A DNA stretch of 64,000 nucleotides from contig NZ_CP080096.1 of the NCBI RefSeq assembly GCF_019428685.1, forward strand, positions 1,488,001 through 1,552,000. Reading direction: 5' to 3'. Made by a program: the position numbers and the translations under genes. Positions 34,864 through 43,985 of the stretch are shown piece after piece. The DNA comes from Paraburkholderia edwinii (GTDB taxonomy: Bacteria; Pseudomonadota; Gammaproteobacteria; Burkholderiales; Burkholderiaceae). The number at the start of each line of letters is the position of its first letter. The stretch's first letter is position 1. The notes under the pieces were generated by a model. That model was not told the DNA's origin. It was given only the letters and a program-made list of their open reading frames with translations, and made no database searches.

Positions 34864-36014
34864 TTCTCACCCGGCAGCTTGACCTTGAACGTCGTCGGGT
34901 TGTAGCCCGGTCCCATGCCGCTGTCGATGATTTCGTCGGGTGGTCCTTTGGCATCCACGACCTGATCGATGTACTGGTCCGGATGCGGTACCGACGCGGT
35001 TTCGTCGCCACGCGTCAGCGCGATTTGCGGGCTGATTTCATAGATCTTCGGCAGTGGCTGGCCTTGCAAGACCTTGAGCGCGACGTCGAGCGACGTGCCG
35101 CCCATCGAAGGCGGATAGCCGATTTCAAGCATCGGAATCTTGTACTTCAGCGCGAGTTGCAGCGGACCGTTGAGATCGGCTGTCGTATGCGGCGGAATTT
35201 CGCCAGGCTTGAAGCCGGCCGCGACGAATGCGTCGATCGAGCCCGCGACGGGCAGGCCGTGTGCGCACCAGACGGCGTTGATGCTGTGGCCATACTTCGC
35301 GATCATCGCCTGCATCTGCTGTCTCGCCTTCACCGGGCTCCAGTCGGAGTAGACCGTATCGAGCACCTTGATGCCCGGATACTGCGAAAACACCTGATGC
35401 GCGGCCGCTTCGCGATCGGCGCTGACGCTCGAACCGGCCTGGCCCGCGAGCATGATCACGTTGCCTTTGCCATGCAGCTTCTCGACAATCCACTGCGCCC
35501 ACAGCCGGCCCATCATCGCGTCCGAACCCGTGACGAACGACACGAAGTTATCGGAGGAAATGCGCCGGTCGACCATCACCACGGGAATACCCTGCTTCAT
35601 TGCACGCGTGACGACCGGATCGAGCGCTTTCTGCGTATTCGCGCTGACGATCAGAAGATCGACGCCGCGCGAGATCAGGTCCTGAATGTCGGCGGCCTGC
35701 TTCGCGTCGTCCATGTTGCCGTTCGTGATCAGCAACTGCTTGATGAGGTCGGAGTGTTCCGAGGCGGCTTTCATCAGCGATTGCTGCATCACGACACGCC
35801 AGCTGTCGCCGAGGCCCGCATTCGAAAAGCCGATTACATAAGGCGGCTTTTTCTTGAACTTGGCGGTGTCGGAGAACGGAATCTGCACCGTCGGGTTGAA
35901 GAGAAACGTGCGGGGCGCGCCGGTGTAATCCGCGCGCGCGGCCAATGGAGCCGCCAGAGTGAAAGCCGCGGCGGCGAGTACGATCGCACGCTGAAAACGG
36001 GTCGAACGACGCAT
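34860..36014 (-). CDS. Periplasmic sugar/cyclitol-binding protein of the ABC importer
   Basis: A 384-residue binding protein: signal peptide (1-29, ending AARAD), then a type-I periplasmic fold of the RbsB class (PPYVIGFSNAGLGDSWRVVMQQSLMKAA; DLISRGVDLLIVSANTQKALDPVV; GIPVVMVDRR; NVIMLAGQAGSSVSADREAA). It is longer than RbsB, with an N-terminal extension of about 30 residues and a C-terminal tail. The ligand cannot be read from sequence. It is the first gene of a ten-gene operon. GGAG precedes the ATG at 36014. The divergent XRE gene is 206 bases away. Confidence 0.92.
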   Translation of the reverse strand: MRRSTRFQRAIVLAAAAFTLAAPLAARADYTGAPRTFLFNPTVQIPFSDTAKFKKKPPYVIGFSNAGLGDSWRVVMQQSLMKAASEHSDLIKQLLITNGNMDDAKQAADIQDLISRGVDLLIVSANTQKALDPVVTRAMKQGIPVVMVDRRISSDNFVSFVTGSDAMMGRLWAQWIVEKLHGKGNVIMLAGQAGSSVSADREAAAHQVFSQYPGIKVLDTVYSDWSPVKARQQMQAMIAKYGHSINAVWCAHGLPVAGSIDAFVAAGFKPGEIPPHTTADLNGPLQLALKYKIPMLEIGYPPSMGGTSLDVALKVLQGQPLPKIYEISPQIALTRGDETASVPHPDQYIDQVVDAKGPPDEIIDSGMGPGYNPTTFKVKLPGEK

Positions 36015-36177
36015 GAATGTCTCCGTGAATGTTTTGGTATGCGTCGGGAGATTCAACCGCTTGCCGCGGTCGTGTGTGCCGATAACGCGATCTATAATCT
36101 GGCGCTACCTGTACGCGACATCAGCATCCCGACGGCGCAAATGTGGCATGGTTGACGGGGTGCATCTAGCAATTGGT

Positions 36178-36189
36178 ATTACTAGTAAT
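36178..36189. promoter_or_regulatory. 12-bp perfect palindrome upstream of the XRE regulator
   Basis: ATTACTAGTAAT lies 32 bases before the regulator's start in the divergent region with the ABC operon. It is a candidate autoregulatory operator. A TATAAT at 36093-36098 lies further upstream on the plus strand without a clear -35. Confidence 0.5.
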
Positions 36190-36220
36190 GGCAGTAACAG
36201 GGAACGCGAGGAGACGGGAC

Positions 36221-37141
36221 ATGGAGAAGCAGCAGCGCCTGAATGAACTGGCCGATTTCCTGAAGACGCGCCGCGCGCGCCTTCGGCCTGAAGACGTCGA
36301 TTTTCCTTGCGGCAGCCGGCGCAAAACGCCGGGGCTGCGTCGCGAGGAAGTCGCGGAGCGTGCGGGAATCAGCGTGACCTGGTATGCGTGGCTTGAACAG
36401 GGCCGGGAAGTGAATGTCTCGTTCAAGACAATCGAAAGCCTGGCGAACGCACTGAAGCTATCGCCGCATGAGAGAACACATCTGTTCGAACTGGCCAATC
36501 ACTACACGCCGCCGGGGCCATACCCGATCGCGCAGAACGTGACCGATACCGTGCGCCGCATGCTCGACCAGCTCGGCAACATGCCCGCGTACGTGGTTGA
36601 CGGCAACTGGAACTATGTGACGTGGAACGAGGCGGCGGTCAGGGTGTTCACCGATTTCCGCAAGTTGCCGGCGGGGCGTTGCAATCTGCTGTGGTTCACG
36701 TTTCAGCAGGACGGCGCGCGTGTGTTGTTCCGCGGCTGGGATGCCTACGCGAAGTGCGTGCTTGCGCAGTTTCGCGGAGATTACATCCTGAGGCCATCCG
36801 GCGAGGTGTTTCTGCGCGATCTCGTCGAAGAACTGAACGATACCGATGCCGATTTTTGCCGCTGGTGGGCCGAGCACGAAGTGCTCAAGCGCAGCGACTG
36901 GCGCAAGGTCATCGAGCACCCCGTTGCGGGTTTACTCGAACTCGATGCGTTGTCGCTCGAAGTGCCCGACGCGCCGGGCATGCGCATCATGGTCTATACG
37001 CCGGCGCCGTCAACCGACACCGCGCAGCGTATCGATGCGTTGATGAAGAGCACGAAAACCGTGAATGGGCCGTTTGAGGCGGCAACGGTGCTCGACACGT
37101 TTCGCAAGGCGCGAGCGTCGGGCAGCGGGTTCGTAGGGTGA
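36221..37141 (+). CDS. XRE-family regulator with MmyB-like ligand-binding domain
   Basis: A 306-residue protein. The N-terminal helix-turn-helix is LRREEVAERAGISVTWYAWLEQGREVNVSFKTIESLANALKLS. From about residue 100 there is a PAS-like MmyB domain (PAYVVDGNWNYVTWNEAAVRVF; NLLWFTF; HPVAGLLELDALSLEVPDAPGMRIMVYTP). In related proteins this domain binds fatty-acyl-type ligands. GGAGACGGGAC precedes the ATG at 36221. Being divergent from the ABC-hydroxyquinol operon it is a candidate regulator of it, though this family more often controls adjacent dehydrogenase genes. Confidence 0.88.
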   Translation: MEKQQRLNELADFLKTRRARLRPEDVDFPCGSRRKTPGLRREEVAERAGISVTWYAWLEQGREVNVSFKTIESLANALKLSPHERTHLFELANHYTPPGPYPIAQNVTDTVRRMLDQLGNMPAYVVDGNWNYVTWNEAAVRVFTDFRKLPAGRCNLLWFTFQQDGARVLFRGWDAYAKCVLAQFRGDYILRPSGEVFLRDLVEELNDTDADFCRWWAEHEVLKRSDWRKVIEHPVAGLLELDALSLEVPDAPGMRIMVYTPAPSTDTAQRIDALMKSTKTVNGPFEAATVLDTFRKARASGSGFVG

Positions 37142-37170
37142 CAGCGCTCACCTGACGATGGGCCGCTTGA

Positions 37171-38034
37171 TCAGCGTCGTCTGAACGATGCGAGCACGAC
37201 TGCGCCGCAGATCAGCACGCCGCCGAGCGCGGTCCGTAAAGCCGGCGTTTCACCGATCAGCAGCCATGCCAGCGCGATGCCGTACACGGGCTCGAGGCCG
37301 AACACGACACTCGTCGTTTGCGCGTTGAGGTGCTTGAGGCTCGCCACGACGAGCCCTTGCCCAAGCGCCGTAAAAACGACGCCGAGCACGATCAGATACA
37401 GCCAGTCGGTTCCCGATATCGGGTTTTGCGCGTGCAATGCGAAAGGCACGATGCATAGCGCCGCCACGGCCTGCTGATAGAAGGACACGCACGCCGACGG
37501 GTAACGCGCCGTGTATTGGCGGCTCAATAGCGCGAGCACCGCATAAGCGAGCGCGGACACGATGCCCCACAGCACGCCTTGCGTAAGGTGATTGCTGAAA
37601 TCGAGACTCGGTGTGACGAGCGCAAGGCCTAGCGTGACGACGAACGCCGTCACCATGTCCTCGCGGCGGATTCGTTCGCCGAACACAAGGGGCTCGAGAA
37701 ACGTCGTGAATAGCGGAAAAGTCGAAAACGACAGCAAGCCGATTGCGACCGTGGAAACCTGGATGGAATGGAAAAAGCTGAACCAGTGCAGCGCCAGAAT
37801 AACGCCCGAAAGCGCCAGGGCAGCGGCGTCTTTACGCGTCGCGAGCCGCAGGCTTTTTCCTGTAATCAATGCGAACGCCAGTAAAGCCATGCTTCCGAAG
37901 ACGGTGCGCCCGGCCGTCAATTGCGCGGCGCTGACAGTCAGTAATTTGGCGAAAAGGCCGGCGCAGCCCGCCAGCAATACGGCGAAATGAATCTGAGCAA
38001 GACCGAGCGTGTGATTTCTTTCGTATTTATGCAT
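37171..38034 (-). CDS. DMT-superfamily transporter (EamA, two repeats)
   Basis: A 287-residue ten-helix membrane protein with two EamA repeats (first from IHFAVLLAGCAGLFAKLLTVSAAQLTAGR; second from LTQGVLWGIVSALAYAVLALLSRQY, with FGLEPVYGIALAWLLIGETP). Members export amino acids and other metabolites. The substrate is unknown. It is convergent with the XRE gene, 29 bases between stops, and unlinked in function to its neighbours as far as can be seen. Confidence 0.9.
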   Translation of the reverse strand: MHKYERNHTLGLAQIHFAVLLAGCAGLFAKLLTVSAAQLTAGRTVFGSMALLAFALITGKSLRLATRKDAAALALSGVILALHWFSFFHSIQVSTVAIGLLSFSTFPLFTTFLEPLVFGERIRREDMVTAFVVTLGLALVTPSLDFSNHLTQGVLWGIVSALAYAVLALLSRQYTARYPSACVSFYQQAVAALCIVPFALHAQNPISGTDWLYLIVLGVVFTALGQGLVVASLKHLNAQTTSVVFGLEPVYGIALAWLLIGETPALRTALGGVLICGAVVLASFRRR

Positions 38035-38204
38035 CGGCCAAGGATACCGCAGTTAGCCGTTCTCAAACGCGCCGGTAATCGGGTCATTCCGGATTGGGTT
38101 TCGCCTGAATTGCTTATTGGCGCAATATTCTGTCTAATATGCGCCGCGAAGGAGTCTGATTTATTTTGGTTTTATAACCCGAACAACAGCCCTCGATAAC
38201 AACG

Positions 38205-39812
38205 ATGAACCCACTGCTACCGCTCAAAGTCCAGGTGAGCCGCCATGCGCGCATGCTTGCCGGATATTTTCCCGCCACGTTTGCACGCGATGAATCGGAT
38301 GGTGTCGATATTCGCGGCGTCATTACGCCGAGGCTGTTGAACGGCAACGCGGTGCTCAATCTTAATTACGGCGACGTCGACCGATTTACGTCAAATACCG
38401 GCTCGACCGCGACGCTTTTCGTCACGAGAGGCGAAGACCTTGTGCGCGTCACGACGTCGGTCAAACAGCAAAACGGCGAGCGTGCCGTGGGCACCGTGCT
38501 CGATCGCTCGCATCCCGCTTATCGGCTGTTGCGTGGCGGGCAGTCCTATATCGGTTATGCGACCTTGTTCGGCAAGCAATACATGACGCGGTATGAGCCG
38601 ATCACGAATAGCGCGGGGCAGGTGATCGGCGCGCTGTACGTGGGCTTCGACGTCAGCAACGCATGGACGTTATCGATGGGGGCCAAGCTCGCGCTGCTGA
38701 CCTTCGTTGCCGCTACCGTGGTTCTGTCGGGCTATGGGTGGCTTGTGCGTGCGGTTGTTCTACCCGGCGACCATTCCAGCGCCGACGGAGCGCGTGCATT
38801 GAGTTCGTCGCAATGGGGCGAAATCGTCGGCCTGGCGCTGATCGGCGCGCTGCTTGTCAGCGTGCTGGTTTACGTCGCGATGCGGCGCGGCCTCGGCGTG
38901 TCATTGCGCGAAGCGAAAGCCGCCGCGGAAAAACTGGCTGCCGGCGACCTCACGGCGCAGGTCCATGTCAGCCGGCGCGACGACCTCGGGCAACTGATGC
39001 AGGCGATCAACGGCATCAGTGTCGGCCTCGCATCGGTGGTCGGCAATGTGCGGCGTGCGTCCGATACGATCGCGCTCGCCGCGCGCGAAATCGCAGCCGG
39101 CAATGCGGATCTCTCCGCGCGTACTGAGGCGCAGGCCGGTTCGCTCGAAGAGACTGCGTCGGCGATCAGCCAATTGACGTCGATGGTTCGCACGAATGCC
39201 GAGCATGCATTGAATGCGAACGGGCATGTGGCCTCGGTATCGGGGCTCGCGGTGAAGGGCGGCGACGTGGTTGGCGAAGTGGTCAATACGATGTCGCTGA
39301 TCCGCGGCAGTTCACAGAAGATCGTCGACATCATCAGCGTGATCGACGGCATTGCGTTTCAAACCAATATCCTTGCGTTGAACGCGGCCGTCGAAGCCGC
39401 CCGCGCGGGAGAAGAAGGGCGCGGCTTCGCGGTGGTGGCCGGCGAGGTGCGCGGTCTTGCGCAACGCAGTGCGGCGGCGGCGAAAGAAATCAAGGCGCTG
39501 ATCGGCGATTCGGTCGGCAATGTCGATGCGGGCGGTGCGCTCGTCGACGAGGCCGGCCGCAATATGAACGAGATTGTCACGGCTGTCGAGAATGTTGTGA
39601 GCCTGATGAATGAGATTACGCGCGCGAGCAACGAACAAAGCACGGGCATCAGCGAAGTAAATCGCGCGATCGTTCAGATGGACGAAATGACGCAGCAAAA
39701 CGTCGCGCTCGTCGAAGAAGCGGCGGCCGCCGCGGCCAGCATGCGCGAACAGGCGCGCGGGCTCGAAGATGCGGTGCGCGTGTTCCGCCTCGCCGGCGAC
39801 GCATTGCACTGA
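38205..39812 (+). CDS. Methyl-accepting chemotaxis protein with single-Cache-type sensor
   Basis: A 535-residue chemoreceptor. Residues about 25-155 form a Cache-like sensor ([64 protein letters not shown]). Two hydrophobic helices follow (about 160-180 and 205-225), then a HAMP region and the signalling hairpin with [44 protein letters not shown]. Unusually, no membrane helix precedes the sensor. No ribosome-binding site is obvious at 38205. It ends without a CheR-binding pentapeptide. Confidence 0.88.
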   Translation: MNPLLPLKVQVSRHARMLAGYFPATFARDESDGVDIRGVITPRLLNGNAVLNLNYGDVDRFTSNTGSTATLFVTRGEDLVRVTTSVKQQNGERAVGTVLDRSHPAYRLLRGGQSYIGYATLFGKQYMTRYEPITNSAGQVIGALYVGFDVSNAWTLSMGAKLALLTFVAATVVLSGYGWLVRAVVLPGDHSSADGARALSSSQWGEIVGLALIGALLVSVLVYVAMRRGLGVSLREAKAAAEKLAAGDLTAQVHVSRRDDLGQLMQAINGISVGLASVVGNVRRASDTIALAAREIAAGNADLSARTEAQAGSLEETASAISQLTSMVRTNAEHALNANGHVASVSGLAVKGGDVVGEVVNTMSLIRGSSQKIVDIISVIDGIAFQTNILALNAAVEAARAGEEGRGFAVVAGEVRGLAQRSAAAAKEIKALIGDSVGNVDAGGALVDEAGRNMNEIVTAVENVVSLMNEITRASNEQSTGISEVNRAIVQMDEMTQQNVALVEEAAAAAASMREQARGLEDAVRVFRLAGDALH

Positions 39813-39818
39813 ATGCAT

Positions 39819-39890
39819 CGGCGCGAACCGGAGACCCGGCTCATCGGCGAACCGGCGACCCGGCGAACCGGCGCGAACCGGCGCAACGCG
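39819..39890. repeat. Short GGCGAACC-type repeats after the chemoreceptor
   Basis: Irregular tandem copies of a GGCG(C)GAACCGG-like unit fill the gap between the converging chemoreceptor and GlxA-type genes. They resemble the repeats after the porin in composition. Confidence 0.5.
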
Positions 39891-39900
39891 GCCGCTTCGC

Positions 39901-40869
39901 TTAAGAAAACCGCTCGCGATACACCTGCGGCGCCACGCCGAGCAGACGAATAAAACTGCGCCGCATCGTCTCTTCGCTGCCGAATCCGCAGCGCGTGGCG
40001 ATCCGCTTTGCGGGCCACGACGTTTCGCCGAGCATGCGCTGCGCGGCTTCGACACGCAGCTGTTCGACCGTGCGCGCGGGCGTGCGGCCCGTTTCCGCCT
40101 TGTAGTGCCGCATAAAGCTGCGTTCGCTCATATGCAGGCGCTTCGCGAGCAGCGGCACGGAAAGATCCGACGCAATATGCGACGCCATCCACGAATGCAA
40201 TTCGCCGAAGCGGTCATCGGCCCGTTGCATCGACAGCATGGCGCTGAACTGCGACTGGCCGCCCGGCCGCTTCAGAAATACGACGAGTTCGCGCGCCACA
40301 TCGAGCGCCATCGAACGCCCGTGATCTTCTTCGACAAGCGCGAGCGCAAGATCGATTCCCGCGGTGACGCCGGCCGACGTCCAGACATTGCCGTCGCGGA
40401 TGAAAATGGGATCGGTCTCGACGCGCAAGTGCGGATAACGCTCGGCCAGTTCGTCGCAACGCGCCCAATGCGTGACGACGCGACGCCCATCGAGCAAGCC
40501 GGCCTCGGCGAGTAAAAACGCCCCCGAACAGACCGACGCAATCCGCGTTGAACGCGCTGCCTGCCGCTGTGTCCATCGGGTCAGTCGCGCGTCTTCCGAC
40601 GCCGGGATCACGCCGCGTCCGCCAGGAATGATCAGCGTATGCACTGCGCCTTTCACGGAGCGGATCGAATCGGCCAGCAACGCGACGCCCGACGAAGACG
40701 TGATGGGACCGCGTTCGGCCGCCACGATTCGAGGAACGTATGGCTGGGCGAGCCCGCGTTGCGCCGCGAGTTCGTTCGCAGACGCAAACACCTGCAGCGG
40801 ACCGCAGACGTCGAGCAGTTGCACATTCGCAAACGCGAGCAACAGAATGGTTCGGGCTTCGCTGGACAT
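39901..40869 (-). CDS. GlxA-type regulator (DJ-1/PfpI domain plus AraC helix-turn-helix)
   Basis: A 322-residue two-domain regulator. The N-terminal DJ-1/PfpI-like domain (residues 8-185) has the nucleophile-elbow sequence IASVCSGAFLLAEAGLLDGRRVVTHW. The C-terminal AraC domain (about 215-315) has two helix-turn-helices (LSVPLLAKRLHMSERSFMRHYKAETGRTPARTVEQLRVEAAQRML; IATRCGFGSEETMRRSFIRLLGVAPQVYRERF). ATG 40869 was chosen over an upstream TTG. It is divergent from isonitrile hydratase, which it probably regulates. Confidence 0.9.
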   Translation of the reverse strand: MSSEARTILLLAFANVQLLDVCGPLQVFASANELAAQRGLAQPYVPRIVAAERGPITSSSGVALLADSIRSVKGAVHTLIIPGGRGVIPASEDARLTRWTQRQAARSTRIASVCSGAFLLAEAGLLDGRRVVTHWARCDELAERYPHLRVETDPIFIRDGNVWTSAGVTAGIDLALALVEEDHGRSMALDVARELVVFLKRPGGQSQFSAMLSMQRADDRFGELHSWMASHIASDLSVPLLAKRLHMSERSFMRHYKAETGRTPARTVEQLRVEAAQRMLGETSWPAKRIATRCGFGSEETMRRSFIRLLGVAPQVYRERFS

Positions 40870-40992
40870 GGTTGGCAGAAACAGTGGGGCAAATGGCAAT
40901 TTTGCCAAAGGCTACCTGCATAGAATTGAGATGTCCACCTCGCAAATTCAGCACGCGGGTGCTCGCTGTTCCACCATTCCACGAGGTATCCC

Positions 40993-41679
40993 ATGACGCT
41001 GCAAATCGGCTTTCTGGTGTTTCCGCAAGTCCAGCAACTCGATCTGACGGGGCCGCACGAGGTGCTCGCCTCGGTGCCCGGCACCGCGACGCATCTGATC
41101 TGGAAGACACGCGAACCGGTTGTATCGAGCAACGGACTCGCGCTGACGCCGACCACCACCTATGACGAATGTCCGCCACTCGACGTGATCTGCATTCCCG
41201 GCGGTTCCGGCGTCACGCCGCTTCTACAGGACGCGGAAACGATCGCGTTTGTTCAGAAGCAGGCGGCCGGCGCGCGTTATATCACGTCGGTCTGCACCGG
41301 CTCGCTGCTGCTCGGTGCAGCCGGGTTGCTTCGCGGGCGGCGCGCCACCACGCATTGGGCGTTCCATTCGCTGCTCGAACCGCTTGGCGCGATTCCGACG
41401 CAGGGCCGCGTCGTGCGCGACGGCAATCTGATGACGGGCGGAGGCGTGACTGCGGGCATCGACTTCGGCCTGACGCTGGCCGCCGAACTGGCGGGGCTGC
41501 AGGAAGCGTATGCGATCCAGCTTGAACTCGAATATGCGCCGGCACCGCCGTTCAACGCGGGCGATCCGGAAACGGCGCCGCGCGAGGTGCTCGAGTTGAT
41601 GAAGCAACGCTCGGCGCCGGGATTCGCCGCGCGAAGCCGCGCAATCGAGGAAATCGCGCGGGCCCGAGACGCACGCTGA
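40993..41679 (+). CDS. inhA: Isonitrile hydratase
   Basis: A 228-residue DJ-1/PfpI-fold enzyme converting isonitriles to N-substituted formamides. Asp17, Cys101 (ITSVCTGSLLLGAAGLL) and Thr102 fall at the positions of the catalytic residues of the Pseudomonas enzyme. The DLTGPHEVLASVPG and ATTHWAFHSLLE blocks match the family. GAGG precedes the ATG. It is separated by 123 bases from the divergent GlxA-type regulator, whose N-terminal domain shares the same fold. The pair is common and suggests substrate sensing by the regulator. Confidence 0.88.
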   Translation: MTLQIGFLVFPQVQQLDLTGPHEVLASVPGTATHLIWKTREPVVSSNGLALTPTTTYDECPPLDVICIPGGSGVTPLLQDAETIAFVQKQAAGARYITSVCTGSLLLGAAGLLRGRRATTHWAFHSLLEPLGAIPTQGRVVRDGNLMTGGGVTAGIDFGLTLAAELAGLQEAYAIQLELEYAPAPPFNAGDPETAPREVLELMKQRSAPGFAARSRAIEEIARARDAR

Positions 41680-41876
41680 CGGGTTGCATTCCGGCGTGCG
41701 CGACGGGCCGCGATGGGTGGGCGTGGCGCCGTGCGGTGCCAGGCCGGGCCACGTAATACCCAATGTCTCTCTCCGATCACTTCCTATACTTTTCAAAACC
41801 GCAGTGCTGTAGGCGACGACCCGCGATGCCCCATGCCGCCGCCATGCTGCGATGCGAAAAACATCAGGAGGAAGAC

Positions 41877-43802
41877 ATGGGACATCCCGCATCCGCGGCG
41901 CCCGGCGCGCAGGAAATCGGCGTGCCCGGCCCGCACCGGCCCGCGCTTCCGGCCCTTTCGCTGGCGGCGCTCGGCGTGGTGTACGGCGACATCGGCACGA
42001 GTCCGCTTTATACGTTGTCCACGGTGTTCGATGCGGAGACCGGGCTGCCGCTCAATGCTTTCAATATCGTAGGCATTGTGTCGCTGATCTTCTGGTCGCT
42101 GATGATCCTCGTGTCGCTCAAGTACGTCGCGCTCGTTCTGCGTGCGCACAATCACGGCGAGGGCGGCATCATGGCGCTGCTCGCGCTGGCGGCTTCGTCG
42201 GTGGCGGGGCAGCGGCGCTTGCGCCATATGCTGCTGATCGTCGGCGTGATAGGTGCGTCGCTGTTTTTCGGCGACAGCGTGATTACACCCGCGATATCGG
42301 TGTTGAGCGCCGTTGAGGGGCTCGAGGTCGCGGCGCCGGTGCTGAAAACCTGCGTGGTTCCCGTGACGCTGGTCGCGCTCGTCGCCCTGTTTCTGCTGCA
42401 GAGGCGCGGCACGGCCGGCATCGGCGTGGTGTTCGGGCCGGTGATGGTGCTGTGGTTCGTCGTGATCGGCATTGCGGGGCTCGTCAATATCGTCGCGGCG
42501 CCGATCATTCTGGTGGCGCTTAATCCGCTGCAAGGGCTCGGCTTTTTCCTGCATCACCGCTGGCTGGCGTTTGTCGCGCTGGGCGCGGTCGTGCTGTCGC
42601 TGACGGGCGCCGAAGCGTTGTATGCCGATATGGGCCATTTCGGCAAACGGCCGATTCGCCTGACGTGGTTCGGCATCGTGTTTCCGGCGCTCGCGCTCAA
42701 CTATCTGGGCCAGGGCGCGCTGCTGCTCACACATCCGGCCGCGCAACAGAATCCGTTCTATCACCTGTTTCCGGACTGGGCGCTGTTTCCGATGGTTGCG
42801 CTCGCGACGGCCGCCACGGTGATTGCTTCGCAGGCCGTCATTTCAGGCACCTATTCGATGGCGAAGCAGGCCATGCAGCTATCGTTTCTGCCGCGCATGA
42901 ATGTGGTTCATACGTCCGAGCAGGAAATCGGCCAGATCTACGTGCCAGGCATCAACTGGATACTGCTGGTGGCCGTTGTGGCGGCGGTGCTCGGTTTCGG
43001 TTCGTCGACCGCGCTTGGCGCCGCATACGGCATCGCGGTGACGGGCACGATGCTGATCACGACGTTCCTCACGTTCTTCGTGGTGCGGTATGCGTGGCAC
43101 TACAACTGGCTGCTGTGCGTATTCGCCACGCTGTTCTTCTTCGTGATCGATGCGACGTTCTTCGCCTCGAACCTGCTGAAAATCGCCGCGGGTGGCTGGT
43201 TTCCGCTTGTGATCGGCGCAGTGATGTTCACGATTATGGCCACCTGGGGGCGCGGCTGGGAACGCATGCTCGCCGAGGCCCGTGTGCGCGCGGGCACGAC
43301 GCCGCTCAAATCGTATCTGACGACACTGCTGGCGAGCTCACCGTTGCGCGTCGAGGGCACGGCGATCTTTCTCACACCGAATCCCGATGCGGTGCCGCAT
43401 GCGCTTGCCAACAATCTGCTGCACAACCATGTGCTGCACGAACGCGTGCTGTTTCTGACGGTGATCACGAAAGAGGTGCCCTATGTACCGGTCGCTGAGC
43501 GTGTGGTGGCCCGGGCGCTCGGTTCAGGCTGCTTTCAGGTCTCGGTGACCTACGGTTTCAAGGACGAGATCGATCTGCCGAGATCGCTCGTCGAGTGCAA
43601 GGTGGAAGGGATGTCGTGCGAACCGATCGCCGCGTCATGGTTCCTGAGCCGCGCGACGCTCGTGCCGAAGCCAGGTAGCGGCATGGCATTGTGGCGCGGG
43701 CGGCTCTTCGCGGTGATGCTGCACAACGTGGGCAATATCGCCGCGTTCTTCAAGCTGCCCGCTAACCGTGTGTTCGAAGTCGGTGCGCAGATCGAGCTTT
43801 AG
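41877..43802 (+). CDS. kup: Kup low-affinity potassium uptake protein
   Basis: A 641-residue K+/H+ symporter with about twelve membrane helices and a cytoplasmic C-terminal domain. The signature opening SLAALGVVYGDIGTSPLYTLSTVF is complete, as are VKYVALVLRAHNHGEGGIMALLAL-like and GDSVITPAISVLSAVEGLEV. The C-terminal region (HNHVLHERVLFLTVITKEVPYVP) matches full-length Kup. AGGAGGAAGAC lies before the ATG at 41877; the frame is open to 41763 but without a start signal. Confidence 0.95.
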   Translation: MGHPASAAPGAQEIGVPGPHRPALPALSLAALGVVYGDIGTSPLYTLSTVFDAETGLPLNAFNIVGIVSLIFWSLMILVSLKYVALVLRAHNHGEGGIMALLALAASSVAGQRRLRHMLLIVGVIGASLFFGDSVITPAISVLSAVEGLEVAAPVLKTCVVPVTLVALVALFLLQRRGTAGIGVVFGPVMVLWFVVIGIAGLVNIVAAPIILVALNPLQGLGFFLHHRWLAFVALGAVVLSLTGAEALYADMGHFGKRPIRLTWFGIVFPALALNYLGQGALLLTHPAAQQNPFYHLFPDWALFPMVALATAATVIASQAVISGTYSMAKQAMQLSFLPRMNVVHTSEQEIGQIYVPGINWILLVAVVAAVLGFGSSTALGAAYGIAVTGTMLITTFLTFFVVRYAWHYNWLLCVFATLFFFVIDATFFASNLLKIAAGGWFPLVIGAVMFTIMATWGRGWERMLAEARVRAGTTPLKSYLTTLLASSPLRVEGTAIFLTPNPDAVPHALANNLLHNHVLHERVLFLTVITKEVPYVPVAERVVARALGSGCFQVSVTYGFKDEIDLPRSLVECKVEGMSCEPIAASWFLSRATLVPKPGSGMALWRGRLFAVMLHNVGNIAAFFKLPANRVFEVGAQIEL

Positions 43803-43985
43803 CGGTTGGGGTCGCACTTTTAAGCGTGTGTGACATTTTCCAGTTGGTGTAACTGTTAATTAGTTAAATTAAAGGTTATAAGGAAAAAATACGATTCGTG
43901 GAATGTTCAAAGAGGTCAGGTGTTCTGATCGCAGGGGCTTGCATTTAGCGGGTGCCGTTCCTGACCATCCACGAAGGAGTATTCA

